Assembly (NCBI GenBank): GCA_021014325.1 | Contig: CM037463.1 | Location: 9,307,001 to 9,371,000 of the forward strand | Reading direction: 5' to 3' | DNA: 64,000 bases | Source: Plazaster borealis | Taxonomy: Eukaryota > Echinodermata > Asteroidea > Forcipulatida > Labidiasteridae | The notes under the pieces: model-generated | What the model was told of the DNA's origin: nothing | Seen by the model: the letters and a program-made list of their open reading frames with translations, nothing else | Databases searched by the model: none | Program-made: the position numbers and the translations under genes | Shown here: piece after piece, positions 22,201 through 35,500 of the stretch | Position numbering within the stretch: the stretch's first letter is position 1 | Layout: the number at the start of each line of letters is the position of its first letter

Positions 22201-23410
22201 ATTGCATCTTAAATGTTTTCTTCTTGTAGCCCCTAACCAAGAGTGATTTTAGCCTCGTTTTGGGGCAAACTTGCATTAAACAAATTATAGATACATAAAT
22301 TTAAAACCTTGTTTATTATGATACAATTTTATAACCCCACTTTTTCATATATAGGCAGCATCCGGGCACGTGCCTCTTAGCCCCTTCCCCCTCCCTCACC
22401 ATGGCCCCACCAGCCACGCCAATGAACCACCTTGACAACATGTTCCAATGACATTTTATGGAGGTTTGTTTGTTTGTTTGTTGGGGTGTTTGTTTGTTTG
22501 TTTGTTTGTGTGTGTGGTTTTAACTAAACTAAATGAATGGATTTGGTCTTCCCAAAACCATTGCTGTATTACGATGATCCCCCAGCAATCAGATGTATCA
22601 CATAAGACCCAAGGGATATACGCGTCAAATCTTAACAACATGAAGAATACACAGGCATAATAGCCCCAGTTACACTTCACACTTGAGGTTCCCGTATCGG
22701 TTGCATTTATTCATTAGAATCAGATAAGCTGGGCTCTGACATGTAGATTTATTTTCTCCCGTTTGCTTTGTCAGATGGAATTTACACATCTTCTGGGAGT
22801 CCAACAACATGCAAGACGGTAAAATTTATTATCAAATTTCCTAAAAAATTAAAGCACCACGCGGCTGGAAAATTGTGAAAAGGTGAATTGGAATGACCGT
22901 ATCAGTTACACAGGGGAGTAGAATACACATTGCTTGTGTTTTCATAAATTATGCTTTGGTGCAGTTTTTTATTCTTTTTTCAATTACTGTTTTCAAGATT
23001 GCTTTGGCTTCAAAATTATCTTCAAAACTTGGTCCATTCGCGTGTGGTGAGCTTCTTTATTTCAGACGACATGCTGAGAGGGATCTATCAAGGTAAACGA
23101 GACAATTTGAGAAGATGGAAACAAGCATGTGGATGTTATTGCCGTTTACGATCAAAAGGCCCGACTGATAAAGTGAGGTTTGAAATAGAATTGTTTGTCT
23201 CCGTTTGCGAAATTGAAAAGAATGCCCGATTTTTCGTTTCAATTCCGCAAAGAGAGACATACAATTATTCATTCATTTATTTGTCACATTGATTAAAACA
23301 AAAATAAATTATTTATCCCGCACTGTAAAAAATATTTAGAATCTAAAAATTATACACACAAGCATGAAAAGTAAAAACATTCAGAAATTACTTACATGTA
23401 CATTAAAACG
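22201..23410. other. No gene recognised; GTTT microsatellite
   Basis: A (GTTT)n tract lies at 22463-22507. Open frames at 22893-23292 show no domain and lack splice signals. Confidence 0.4.
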
Positions 23411-23413
23411 GTG

Positions 23414-23452
<39 letters not shown>

Positions 23453-23525
23453 AACAGCATTTATATAGCGCATTATGGATCACAGATCCCTCGATGCACT
23501 TTACAATTTAAAAAAAAAAGTCGGG
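23411..23525. repeat. (AAT)n plus ATTTATATAGCGC repeat end
   Basis: A microsatellite of about eleven ATA units is followed by GAAACAGCATTTATATAGCG and CACTTTACAATTT. This is the same end as in the SINE-like repeats at 2721, 35532 and 38642. Confidence 0.55.
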
Positions 23526-23825
23526 ATATCCGGGAGATTTAAAAAGCACTCGTGGAAATCGTTTATTTATTACACTATAATGTATTACACTTCGGGATAC
23601 GTGGATGGAATAATGATTAATGCTCATCTTGTATAGGCCTATTATTTTATTGATGTTATTTGTTTCCGGGGGTATACTATAGTATGGTAGGTTTTTACTT
23701 TATTTTCTCTTGAGAATTCTATTCTGGTTGTTGGGGGGATGTTCAACAATATTTTTTCTAAGGAGACAAATTAAATTCTTGAAATTTAACTAAAGAGAGA
23801 TTTAAGTCTGTAAATCTGATAAACC

Positions 23826-23912
23826 AAGTCAGTTAAGTGTAGCCCTCACCTTGAAGTGGCCGTCCGGCCTTGTGATGTTAGACGATATCTCATATTTTTT
23901 TAAATATTTGAA
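23826..23912 (+). mobile_element. SINE 3'-end fragment
   Basis: AAGTCAGTTAAGTGTAGCCC, CTTGAAGTGGCCGTCCGGCC and TTGTGATGTTAGACGATATC match the 3' part of the intact SINE at 41363-41741. Confidence 0.75.
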
Positions 23913-26227
23913 AAAAAAGACCAAAAGCCCCTATGTCTTTTCATTCGTAATTTAAATGAACGCTTTTTTTCGAGTTATATTGTGTATATTAATTTTGTTT
24001 GTACATTTTTGGGGGTCGGGTGTGGTTTCTTTATATTTTGTGTGTATGCCGCAAAAGCTTGCGTCGATGCGTCCTTAAACGGACACACAGTCGCGTCGTA
24101 TGCCACTGTTCCGTTCGGTCAAAGATCATACAGCTGTAGTAGCCATTCGGTCAAAGGTCATACAGCTATAGTTGGCCTCTGAGTAGACTGGTCCCCTTTC
24201 TGTATCCGCAAGGATAAAGACAGGCACTGGTCTTACAGGCCCAATGATTTCAGTGGATAAACTTGCAGTGACGTACCGGTAAGCTTTCAATTTCTGTGTT
24301 ATGATTGGTCTGCTCCTAAGAGACGTAGTTTGTCAGCTACGCCATTAGCAGTAGTACTTTCGATCGTCTGTTGCTACTTCCGTGTGTGCATAAGGGTGCA
24401 CCCCCCTAAATCAACTCCCATAGCATACATTGCAAAATTCTAAATATTCAAAAATACACGAACAATACTTAGAAGTCTCAGAGCTTTTTACAGTAAAGAG
24501 AAAATTATTAATTGACTCTTGAACTTTTATTTTCTGCTCAATTTGATATGGGGAGTCCCTGGGCCCATCGAGAATATTCCCCCTTCAAATAAAAAACACC
24601 CGACAACATGTGTAATTTTCCAAACGTCCGAGCATCAATCTCGAAAAATGTCCCTTCACCTCTCAGCAAATTAGGACCATTTTTTCAGGGCCTATGTCAT
24701 CCAAAATACATCCAGTTGGAAGTCAACAACCCCCAGGTCACAAAATTGGGCAATTTGTTTACACTGAAAACCCTTTTTTGGGACTCTCAAATCTATCTAA
24801 TATAGAATATTTTGAGGGCCTACAACAAATTAATGGGCTCGACGCTCTGTTTTCTCCTTATTTAGTGGGGCCGTCCGTGTGAATTGGGATGCGAGGTCAA
24901 AGGTACATCTGGCAGGCGGACAAGGCCGGTATCTGGCGTTATTAACAAGCCTCGAAGTGTGACGTCAGATGTTCAGGCTAGCCTCTGAGAGGAAGTGAAA
25001 ACTGTCAATATCTCAGTATTTATAAGTTAACGAACAATAGGCCCATAAATACTGTCAACAATTAAAGAAAAAGTTTCGAAAGGGTTTTTGTAATCAGAAT
25101 TTTTTTTTACTGGAAAGGGGACGTTGCAAACACACACAAATCAATCAATGTGCCCGATCGATCAGTGTGGTAACTTTGCACAAAAAGAGGATTTGAATTA
25201 AATAGTCGTATTGTTTTCCTTTTATTGAAGAGGATGCCAGACAGCAATGAAAGGGATCATACAAGCAATACATAAATCATGGGACACCGATGAAAAAATT
25301 GCGTTGTGGGGGAAGGATTACAAATTGATTAATCAAGAGATTGCTGGGGTCATTAATTAAGATGTCATTAAGATGTCACCGAACCTCTGAATCAACAAAT
25401 TTAATTAGCGAAGAGCGTAAATCCGTCGCCACATGAAGAAGAAATTTCATCAACAAAATATCTAAAACGAAAATTTAAAAGAAGTACAGAAATTAATAAA
25501 ATAATGGCGTTTAAAAAGTATTTGGTTAGACTCAATGATGGAGGTAGACGATTCGGGGAACGCTGACCACAATAAATCTTTATAAACTTGACTCCCCCCC
25601 CCAAAAAAAAAATGGTAGATGGGCAAACAGTACAGTAGTCATCAATCGAGATCATTGGTAGCCACGTATAATGACGTCAGTTTCCACAGTCTGTTTGAGA
25701 TCGCTTCCACCATGGGTTTAAAGTTTTTGTTTTTCCAATAATACTGGATATGGGTCATGACGGAGGCGTTCTATTTTCTTCTTTCCTTCTAGCCTATTTT
25801 AACTCCACTGCAGGAGGAAAACCTCTTCACCAGTTCTCCATTTCACTCTATCCTTGCCTAAGCTGTCTGTTACCAAGTAATGCCCCTATGTTCTTAGTTA
25901 ATCTCTTCATCTCCGGTTTTTTTCTCCCTTTTTTTCTTGTTCGGTTTCTTGGAGTCCAATACACCTTTATCATGCTGCCACCATCTTGGTCATGTTCCTT
26001 GTATCCAATACCAACAATGAGAAATAATATTCATTGTACAAAAAGGAACCAGACTGTTTCTCCTTCCAGCCTCGGTTTGGTTACATTGATTTTAATGGGA
26101 GAAAATCATGATGGCTGCACCATTATAAAGGTCTAGTGTTTTGGGGGGTTTTCCTGCCTACCTCTTGTCATATTTCCTTGCTAGGTGAACTGCACACCCC
26201 ACTTCTTTTATACCAATGCAGTCTTAA
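23913..26227. other. Intergenic, no gene recognised
   Basis: Apart from the direct repeats at 24114-24172, nothing structured was seen. A 128-codon open stretch at 25750-26136 has no recognisable domain. Confidence 0.4.
24149..24160 (+). promoter_or_regulatory. DR1-type nuclear-receptor site
   Basis: GGTCAAAGGTCA matches all but the first base of AGGTCA-A-AGGTCA, the HNF4/RXR class. It lies in one of two direct repeats (24114-24138, 24148-24172) of TTCGGTCAAAG[AG]TCATACAG; the first copy has AGATCA instead. No nearby gene was found. Confidence 0.35.
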
Positions 26228-26440
26228 TACACTGCAAAAACTGGGGTGTTAAAATTGACACCGTGTGCGTTGTCACATATAGATACCAAACAGAGAATAA
26301 ATTAACACCATAGGGTGTTAAAATAACAACAAAGGTCTGTTATTTTATCACCCTATGGTGTAAATTTTGATTCTTTTGTTGGTATATCTATATTTGACAA
26401 CACCCGTGGTGTCAATTTAACACCCCAGTTTTGCAGTGTA
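26228..26440. mobile_element. Foldback MITE with TACACTGCAAAAAC ends
   Basis: The termini TACACTGCAAAAACTGGGGT and, inverted, ACCCCAGTTTTGCAGTGTA are followed by GGTGTTAA-rich arms (TTAACACCATAGGGTGTTAA, CACCCTATGGTGTAA). The whole 213 bp folds into one long hairpin. Non-coding. Confidence 0.85.
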
Positions 26441-27524
26441 ATCTTGCTGCACTCTTGATGTCCCTCTTAGGTCCTCATTAATTTGTCAACCTGTCCTTCG
26501 TTGTTTGTCCTGACATTATTCTTGCCATAGCAGCCCCGCTTTTCGTTTTATTCAATAGCAGAACCGGCAGAAATGCCCAATTAAATTTGACACCAATCTA
26601 TTGAATAAATGATGTCAAATTTAACGAGTTTAATCCCTTGAAAACTGGTCAAAAACCAATTACTCTGAATTGAGACAATAGCAGACCAATGAATTGCTAC
26701 TCTTGAACAGGTTTACGGATTCCCTGGTGAAGTATACCATGAAACGATGAAAATGTTCCACTCATAAATCTCCAGTCTTATATTATTGAACGATGGTGGG
26801 GCAAGAAGAATTGTTTTCCCAAAGACAAATCGAATGCGTTAGGTATCAATTAGAAGGGGACAGAAGAAATAAGCCAACGAGATAAAACACACAACGTCCA
26901 ATTTTTTAATTTTGTTTTGATTAACTCGGCTTTCCAGAGGTTTTGACGAGGACTATCAATAATGAGGGAGACGCTCTGTACACGGCTGTCAACGATGGGC
27001 AAATAATGGTAAATTATTGCCTATTTCTCTAAAATTTATCAATTATCTAATATTCAACTTGTTTTAGGGTGGTTTGGGTTTTTTTTCGAGGGGGTAGAAA
27101 CCAGAGTGCGTGACGCAATACCAACAAGATGTGATGAAAATGTGTATCGCCCGATAAACAGTTTGGACCGAAAAGCGCTGTATTCAAAAGCGGTGGGCAC
27201 GTCCGCTTCAATTTTTGTCGAAACCAGTTCCTCTAAATTCAAACTGAAAATCGGTCGGGTGTAAAAATGTCAGCGGACCCCGAACTGCTGTTTCCTACGC
27301 GATGCTACCCGTGATCTTTACACGTGATATTACCCCGTTTGTAGTGTATGTATTGTGCTAGTGCCGAAGTAAGGCAGTTCCTGTTCTTTTTTGCACCCTT
27401 ATACCGCCAGATCGAGCCCATTTCGTTCCATACGAGTGGCTGCCATTCTGTCAAGACCCTCGTTTTTCTTGATAGCCTTTTATATGATTTCCTTGACTTT
27501 TACTTTCTGCCCAGCAGTGGCGTA
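26441..27524. other. Intergenic; one exon-like stretch
   Basis: At 26938-27008 a CAG acceptor and GTAAAT donor bracket 71 nt reading INNEGDALYTAVNDGQIM, which resembles one ankyrin repeat. No neighbouring exon was found. Otherwise nothing was recognised. Confidence 0.35.
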
Positions 27525-27603
27525 ACTAGAGCCCCCCCCCCATGATGTCTTTGCCCCCGCTTGCCCCCCCCCCCATTGAAATAGTGTGTGGTGACGCCAC
27601 TGC
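27525..27603. mobile_element. hAT-type mini-element (CAGTGGCG ends)
   Basis: CAGTGGCGTAACTAGAG at the left and GTGACGCCACTG at the right flank a C-rich core. CAGTGGCG termini are typical of hAT elements. Partial relatives occur at 55219 and 59988. Confidence 0.6.
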
Positions 27604-27667
27604 TACCCATAGTGCTGGATATTCTATGGTTAGCACTGATGACATGCAGATGCAGCCTGTGAGGCAG

Positions 27668-27753
27668 GGCCCAATTTCATAGAGCTGCTTAAGCACACAA
27701 AAATGCTAAGCTCAACAGAACTATGCTTTATTTATCTCTATGAAATTGGGCCC
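27668..27753. mobile_element. GGGCCCAATTTCAT foldback MITE, copy 1
   Basis: GGCCCAATTTCATAGAGCTG and its inverted partner CTCTATGAAATTGGGCCC lie 86 bp apart end to end, with GCTTAAGCA-type arms. Same family as 36318 and 36567. Confidence 0.8.
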
Positions 27754-29449
27754 CGAAGTGGCAAAGGCACTCATGCACATTATCAGCGACTGAGAAGTTA
27801 ACTTTTTCTGTTTAATAGACAGCGCCCTCTATTGTTCTTAACCGGTGAACTTTTCGTGACATTGACGGGTACCCTTGTCAAAATGATATCTCAGGGTGAT
27901 GAATGATGACGGGCACCAGTTAAAGAAGATTAGCAGCCGATTGAGTGCGCACTTTCCGTGAAAGTCACAACAAACGGTGAGGGGTTGGTGATTATTTTGC
28001 AAGATTGTTTACATTTATTCTCTGTTTTGGTTTTAAACTTGCGATGACGCGGTCCATTGTAGCTAAATTTATAGATAAATTAACGGTAACATTATTCTAG
28101 CAGAGAAACTTTTCCTTGTTTTTGGCCAAACTGTGTTGTGTTTTGTGGATGGTGTAGATTGGTCAACTCGACCTAGTTGAAGGTTGATTTATTTACTGGT
28201 GGTTACATTGCTAAATTGATTTATACCAAATCATTCCTAAACTCAAGTTTTCAATTTAGAAAATCATCAAGCAAATTTGTATAAATTTCATCAAGTTGGT
28301 CATGTTGGTGTTTTCTCATGTTTGTTGAATCTGAGCATTATTGCAAGAATGATATTGACATGTCAAACCTACTCTTTTCTTGTTGAAATAAATTGAATAA
28401 AAACAACAATGCAAATTTTATGAAACGTCGTTAGTTAGACATTTATGTTTTGAAATTAATCTTTGAAAACCATAGAATTTGTTGTGCTAGTTTATGATAA
28501 CCTTTGACGCTATATTGGGCTTGATAAAAGTAATATTATTTTTATTTAGCAGCGATAGTTCTTGACTCTTCCTTCCTCCATGGGATTTCCCTTTCGCCAT
28601 CGGCCTTAAAAGAGACCTAAAGTTCCCAAAAGCTACGACCATCGGGAGGATCAGAGGTCACAATTATTGCAACAATCAATTGTTGCAATTGAAATAAGCA
28701 ACAGTAATATCCTGGTCTTCAAACGCTGTGATATTCGGAATCGGAGTTGTGATTATTGCACCTACGATAATCGTACGTCTAGTTCTAGTACTATTAGGAG
28801 TCACACATTTTGGGCCTCCATAATGCTATACGTTTCAAAATGGTCATTGATATAGTTCAACATTTTCTGGTCTTTAGCCAGCACTAACTTCAGTTTCCTT
28901 TGTACTAGCTCACCTAAAACTTTCTCAACACACTGTACATCATTCGCAATGCTAGCGCATCACTTTTGCCGAACTATGCAAAAAACTCCTCAAAATATGA
29001 AATTTCTTTCTCAATACTCGCGGCTGTTTTGTAGTGAATTAAAGCTGCGATGGAGTACATGCAGTGGATTAATCAGACGACCAAGGAATTGACAAAAGTT
29101 CGACTTGGGTCAAGTCTATGGTTAAAGGGGCTGTGTCATCATGATCAAAGCAGGCCTTTGGCTGTACATGGAAATAACCTCTCAACAAGGAACTGCACGC
29201 ATGCGGGATCTCTCCATAGATATGATATAGAGGGAGATATGATACGCATACTGTACAGTATCTGAGGGAGAGTTCATAATTGTTTAAGAATAACAATAAT
29301 AATTTGTTCTTTCTCCTTTAAGGATGTGTCCGGATGCTAACAACGAAAAATGTTTTCCTGAAAAGATATCTTTCCAAACTCGCTATGACATGAAATGCTG
29401 ATCACCACTCAGTGTTTGATTCATCAAGCACCTTGAATGGAGGCTAACC
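27754..29449. other. Presumed SNCAIP 5' region
   Basis: Possible upstream noncoding exon or promoter of SNCAIP. A GTGAGG donor-like string lies at about 27977-27982 and a pyrimidine-AAG acceptor at 29302-29322. A palindromic stretch (TTGCAACAATCAATTGTTGC) is at about 28666-28685. No clear TATA or CpG island was seen. Confidence 0.35.
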
Positions 29450-29506
29450 ATGGAGGAGTCAGAGGTCATTGACATTGATGACCTCCTTGGATCTGCTGTT
29501 GCTCTG
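29450..29506 (+). CDS. SNCAIP: SNCAIP exon 1 (start codon exon)
   Basis: The ATG lies in a perfect Kozak setting (ACCATGG). It opens 19 codons rich in Glu/Asp and Ile/Leu, beginning MEESEVIDIDDLL, which resembles the acidic start of vertebrate synphilin-1. The exon ends in phase 0 at a strong donor (CTG|GTAAGT). A pyrimidine tract ending in AAG at 29320-29322 could be the acceptor of this exon, which would make 29323-29449 5' UTR and imply an upstream noncoding exon. The start is chosen from Kozak context and composition, so it is the least certain part of the model. Confidence 0.65.
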
Positions 29507-32500
29507 GTAAGTTTGAGATCCACGGCTGATTTAAAGGGATTGTATACGTTTGGTAATTGAAACCCACTGTTTGTTTCAATCCTATATATATAGTTGTAGA
29601 TTTGTACCATAAAACATTTCAAAAGGTGGTAGCGTTTTTAAGATATTGCCGAAAATCTGGAGCGGTTATCTCCACACAGGAAAACTAATCAGCAATTGGA
29701 ATACACAATCTTAGAAACGTTACTGTCAGTATCGCTTCTTAGATTCAAATTTTTGGGGATAAAAAGTGATATCTTTTTCCATAACCGCAGTACTTCGTAG
29801 TGAAAAGTTTCTCAAAAAGCATTATACTATCCAAAGCTGCTGTACCTCTTACAAAGTAAATCTTTATTGCCATTAATTATCAGAGTCATTACCAAACGTA
29901 TACAGACCCTTTAAAGGCACTGAACATGCTTGGTAATTGTCAAAGACCAGTGTTCTCACTAGGTGTATCCCAACATATGCATAAAATAACAAGCCTGTGA
30001 ACATTTGGGCTCAATTGGTCATCGAAGTTGCAAGAAAATGATGAAAGAAAAAACACCCTCTTGTACAAATTTGTGTGCTTTCAGATAGGAATAAAAGGCT
30101 TCTTGCAAGAAGTCTTTTATTCTTTTAGTGAGAAATTACCTCTTTCTCAAAAACTACATTACTTCAGAGGTAATCGTTTCTCACAATGTTTTATACTATC
30201 AACAGCTCTCTGTTGCTCGTTACCAAGTCAGTTTTTATGCTAATATTTATTTTGAGTAATTACCAAACATGTACAGTGCCTTTAATGGAGAACGCTGCTT
30301 TGAAAAAGAATTTAACTTTTTTCTTTTTCCATTTTTTTTCTTCCCAGGGACAACAAGAGGCAGAAGAGTATGACTTTGAGAACTTCCCCAACAATGCTGA
30401 TCCGACACCCACCCCTGCGACATCTATAAAGGCCACGGTTCCTGACTACCCTTCAAGCGCCCTTTCAGTACAGCAAGGTTCGTACCTCAGAATAAAAGGC
30501 ACTGTGTTAAGGCCAAACAAAATAAATGTTCTGTTTCTGGTTACCCGACCTACCCTAATTTTACGCCGTGATTTCCGCGACCCTAAACTTTTTATTCGGC
30601 TTGGAAAGGAAAAAATAAAAAAGGAAAAAAAATAATAAAAATAAAAAAATAAAAAAAATATTGTTCAATGGACAAAATGTCTGCCTTTGACCAACTTAAC
30701 ATGTTTTTAAACAAAACTGAACTAAAAACCACAAGATATCAAGTCAAATTTACCGATATCTCTGTGACGATTTTGCGATCTACGGCCGTTGTCATGTGCA
30801 TTGCATAGCGCAATCACAGAGCGCAAAAAAAATACAAATTGCGCGCGCTTTTGCTTGATCGGCAGATTGAGCTGCAATTTCTGCAGAGCGCAAACTAGAA
30901 ATTGCGCACAATTTTGTCAAATTCGTTGAGCAAATCCATTGAATGCGCTCGACAGATGAAGGAGCGTCAACAGAAGTTGCGAGCAGACGATTTAGACATC
31001 GTTTTAGCTGAAAAATTATCTTTTTTAGAAATATATTTGACACGATCGTACCTCCATAATAAACCAGCAACATCTCCTGCATAACCCATGTGAGTTTAAA
31101 GTATACTAAAGAGGTCCTTCATAGATTTTGAAGCAGTTTTTTGTCACTCACTGTTGTTTTTGTTGAATTGAATCGGGGAAGTTGGGAATTTTTACACACT
31201 TGCCAAACGTATCAGAATAATAAAAAAACGTAAAAAAAACAAAAATTCCCGACCTACCTACCCTATTTTAGGATGCCATGTAATCGGAAACAGAACATTT
31301 ATTTTGTTTGGCCTAACCAATTCACGTCAGAATTTTTGTATTCTCCATGCCCACCCACGGTATTATTTTCTTGAACTTTTTTGAGCGTCTTGAGTAATTG
31401 TTTTCCTTTGAAAACATCGTTGCCACAATAACCCCAGAAAGGGATTTTACAAGGCAAGTTTTCCAGAACCTGTTGTTGCTCTTTGTACGAGTGAAACGAA
31501 GCATATCACGATGCACGTAGGTGCCTGACCCAAACATTTATATGTCGACCCTTGTACTCAATAAAACCTCCTAATAATTTGAAGGGCCAATAATATTTTT
31601 CAATGATTGTTATTGGTCGTATAGATCAGTTTGATGTTCGTTTTGTTTCCAGGAAATTTAAGGACTGGTTTGTGTAGGTCTACCATCCTTTTATCACATT
31701 GGTCTGATATTTCTACAGTTCTCATGCAAAGGAAAATTCCCTCAAGATGAATGTCCTTCAAGTAGGACATTCATCTGTGGTATTAAGAGAGTCAAAATAC
31801 CATAAAGGAATAATTGCATTTTCAGTTTACTTTTGCAAGTTTGTGGTTTTTTATGTTGCAGGTGGTTTGAAACAGAACAACCGCCCTGTCAGGAATGCAC
31901 AGTCGAAAACATCCCTGGAGGAGGAGTTAAAAAAGTTGTTTCTTACCTCAAAGTCATCAAAAAGGAAAGTAGAGCTCCAAAAACAGAGCCTTGCGGTCAA
32001 CAACAATGTACCTGAACGAGGCGAGCAGAGTGGGAGTTATTCAGACAGCAAAGCAACTCAAAATGAGGCACTTGTCGATGCTCTCATCCAGGGAGAGTTG
32101 GCAGACGGGGTTCTGTCAGATGAGGAGCTCTCCATCGACGTGAACTCCGAAGAACTCCGGCAGTTCATTCTGGAGTTTGAAGCCAGTAACGAGGCGATTC
32201 CACCTAAGGGTCCCTCTCCGGAAGCTCAGAGACCCAAGCAAAGGATCATCATCAACCATAGATATTCGCAAAGTGACGATCAGGACAGTTTGAATTCCTC
32301 CATCAGCACCACGGAGTCCCGAGATGGCAGCCTTACGTCCAGTCTGGCTTCCAGCGACATCCACCTATCCCCTGTCCGGACCAAGCAGAAGGTCCCGAGG
32401 GGGAAGACTGTACGCTTCCTCATGTCAAACCTCCTTAGAAACAACAAGGCCCCACATCATCATCATCATCATTCTGGTCGCACCTCGGGGTCCGACGATG

Positions 32501-35500
32501 ACTCTCGGGACTCCAAAACCCGTCCAAAGGAGAGAAACAAAAAGAAAGACAAAGAGGAACGAGATAGAGACCGTATTGCCAACAAACATTCCAAACACTT
32601 TAAATCTCAGCAAGTATCGACATCCTCTGGCAAATTCATGACCCAATCAGCAGCAAATGGTCAGCTCAGAAGACCTGGAGACTCGCCCCAGGACGATAAG
32701 AGGCAATCAAGGGTCCAGTTGTCGACAGCTACCATGGCGACTCCTGTAAGCCCTGGAGCTAGAGATAATACCCTCCCTAAGCAGCTGATACAAGCTGCCA
32801 CCAGAGGGGACTTGCAGGTTCTGGTGAGTTTACTCTTTAGATTGCAAATGTTGAAGAATAGCCTTCCTTTGTTTTGCTGTAAAGAATAACACTACAGTGC
32901 CAGCTTTGGTTGGTTGTGGCTGCTTTGGTTGGTTGAAGGTATTGCATTCCAGCATTCTGCTCTACCAGCCAGGCTCCTAGTGATTGTTACCCACGGCCTA
33001 CATCCTTACGGTCTGTGAAGGGGGTAACCCTGTTTCAGCCCCAGGAGTAGGTGGCAATGTGCCCCTGGTGGCAGTCTGGTCTAGGGATGTTAGGCGATCT
33101 CTCATATAAAAAATTTAATAATATTTATATATAAAAAATGTCATGTATACAGTACTTCTTCTACACATGTTCATCTGCACACACCCTAAAAAAATTCCTG
33201 TTAGATTGATCGTTTTCAGCCGTAGTATGACTTTCTTATGAAGTTGGACTTTTAATTTAATTGTTTTTGTTTACAGTATTTTTGTACATCAGGCCTGATG
33301 CTTAGTTCTTGTAAGGGCAGTGCAGTCTTCCCTGAAGGAGGCGATTTTACCTCTGTGAATTATTAGGCCTGCATGTTTAACAGTAGGCTACTTGAGCGAA
33401 ATGTTTTTAACGGGAATGCAAACTTGTTTATATAAATGGTTTATTAATCATTTAAATGTAATTTTGATATTTTTACAATTCTGAATTTTTTGTAGTTATC
33501 GATCAAAACATTAGGGCCTAACCTCATGGTTTTGAAAAACTAGCTACACTTCTGCCGTTGATGGCATGCGTCAAAATGACAATTCTTTGTGGGAGGTTGC
33601 TTTGTTATACCTTCAGGTTGCAACAAAGCGTCTATACAAAACAGAGCTCCCACAAATGACATAATATGATTGATGATGTTACAGCTTTTTGGAGGGTATT
33701 CAAAATGATTGGGTTGTTTACAGTAAAAATCTATTAACTCTCATATGAACTCAATTTCCTTATTGATTGAACACATTTTAAATGAATTTCAGCAAAGATC
33801 ACTTGTTGCCAATTTTGTTGTTCTTGTACTTATTTGGACACCAAAGTTTGCCCCCAAAACAGGGGGTGCTCGATGATAATAAAAAAAATCACATTTCATG
33901 TTCTAATTTTCATAATAATTTGCACTTAGATAGATTTTGTGTAAAGCCACCCAAAAAATAATAATAGAAACATTCCCCAAAGAGCTATATTATTTTGGAT
34001 GGCTATCAAAAATGGACTCCCTCAAATGAAATTGTTAATAAGTCAGTTGGAGCCACAGAGCAGTTGTATCTCGTTATTTAAGGCATACATAGTCAAGTTG
34101 TCTGGGAAGTGTACGGCAATCCGTTTTGCCTTTTTAAAAATTTACTGTGGGTATTGATCGTGGATAGAAGTTAGTTGTGTATTTACAAAGCCCGTGGCCT
34201 TTTGCCCCAATTTAACATACATGTACATTTCATGGAACCCCCCCGTTGCATAATGCAGGCAACTGTCAGGTTATTAAAAAATAAAACTACCCGGGGGCCG
34301 TTCCACATCAAAACTTTGCTTTCATTATCCATGTACGTTTTTTACAGGAGTTTTTGCTCGCGGCAAACGAGGGGTTATCACAGGTGCGTGACAACCGCGG
34401 GAATACGCTGTTACATGCCGTGGCCAGGCGGGGCCACGTTGACTGTCTGACTTGGCTGGCCTCGGGGGCCTGTGCGGGGTTGATGTCCGTGGAGAATGAT
34501 GACTGTTTTACCGCTGCCGCCCTGGCTGTGAAAGTGAGTCAAAGCTATGAATAATTTAAACGCACATTTTGTTCTTCTGGCCACAATGATAAATAAATTC
34601 TGAATTTGACATTCTGATGTTTGCCTATTTGATAACGAACATGGATATACATGTAACATGAATGTATGTTGCAAACAAAAAATTGTTCAGTGGGTATTCA
34701 TTTCAGTTTAATGCTACCTTGTTTTACAAAACTTGCATCCTTTGCAAGCTATAAGAAACCTGACTGTAGGGACAATGAGAAATTTAGTATTTTTCTAATG
34801 TAAGACAAAACAAACATCTTTCAACCTTTTGTTTTTTTCTGTCAGAAGTTTTTTAAATAATTTTTCTTCAGGATGACATCAGTAAGTTCGGCAAATGACC
34901 ACCGTGTAACATTACCACCTGATGTATCTTTGAGTTGAGAAACAAGTTTCTCCCAAAGATGATCTGACATTTGAAAATATTTCAAAAAAAATGTGGTCCA
35001 ATTTCTTTGTCAAAAATTTTGGAAAAGTTCTCTTTAAGCAGTCAAGTAACTTCTTTTTTCCTTTTTTTTTCTCTTTTTCCTTTTTTTTATTATTGTTATT
35101 GTTATTATTATTTATTATTATTAATATTTTTTTTTGGGGGGGGGGCATCTGCTATCTCCCACTTGCATTGATATTCAAAGCCTTTTCAATCTTGTTCTGG
35201 GTTTTTTTTAATGATCAGATTTTTGATATTTTGGATGTTCTCAGAATAAATTCATTTTTAATTATTATTATTATTTTTTATAGCATGACCAGTTAGCATG
35301 TTTGACTTGGATGGTACAACACTCTGAGGCAAAGTCCGAGCTGCACGCCCAGGACAACCGCTGGTCCCTCCTCCATCTTGCTGCTAGATTTGGTCAGGAA
35401 CCCTGCCTCCGTAGGCTGCTTGAGCTTATGCAGATGGAGAATATCTCCCTGAACCAGACTGACCATAGCAACAACAGCCCAACCCACCTTTCCGCTAAGT

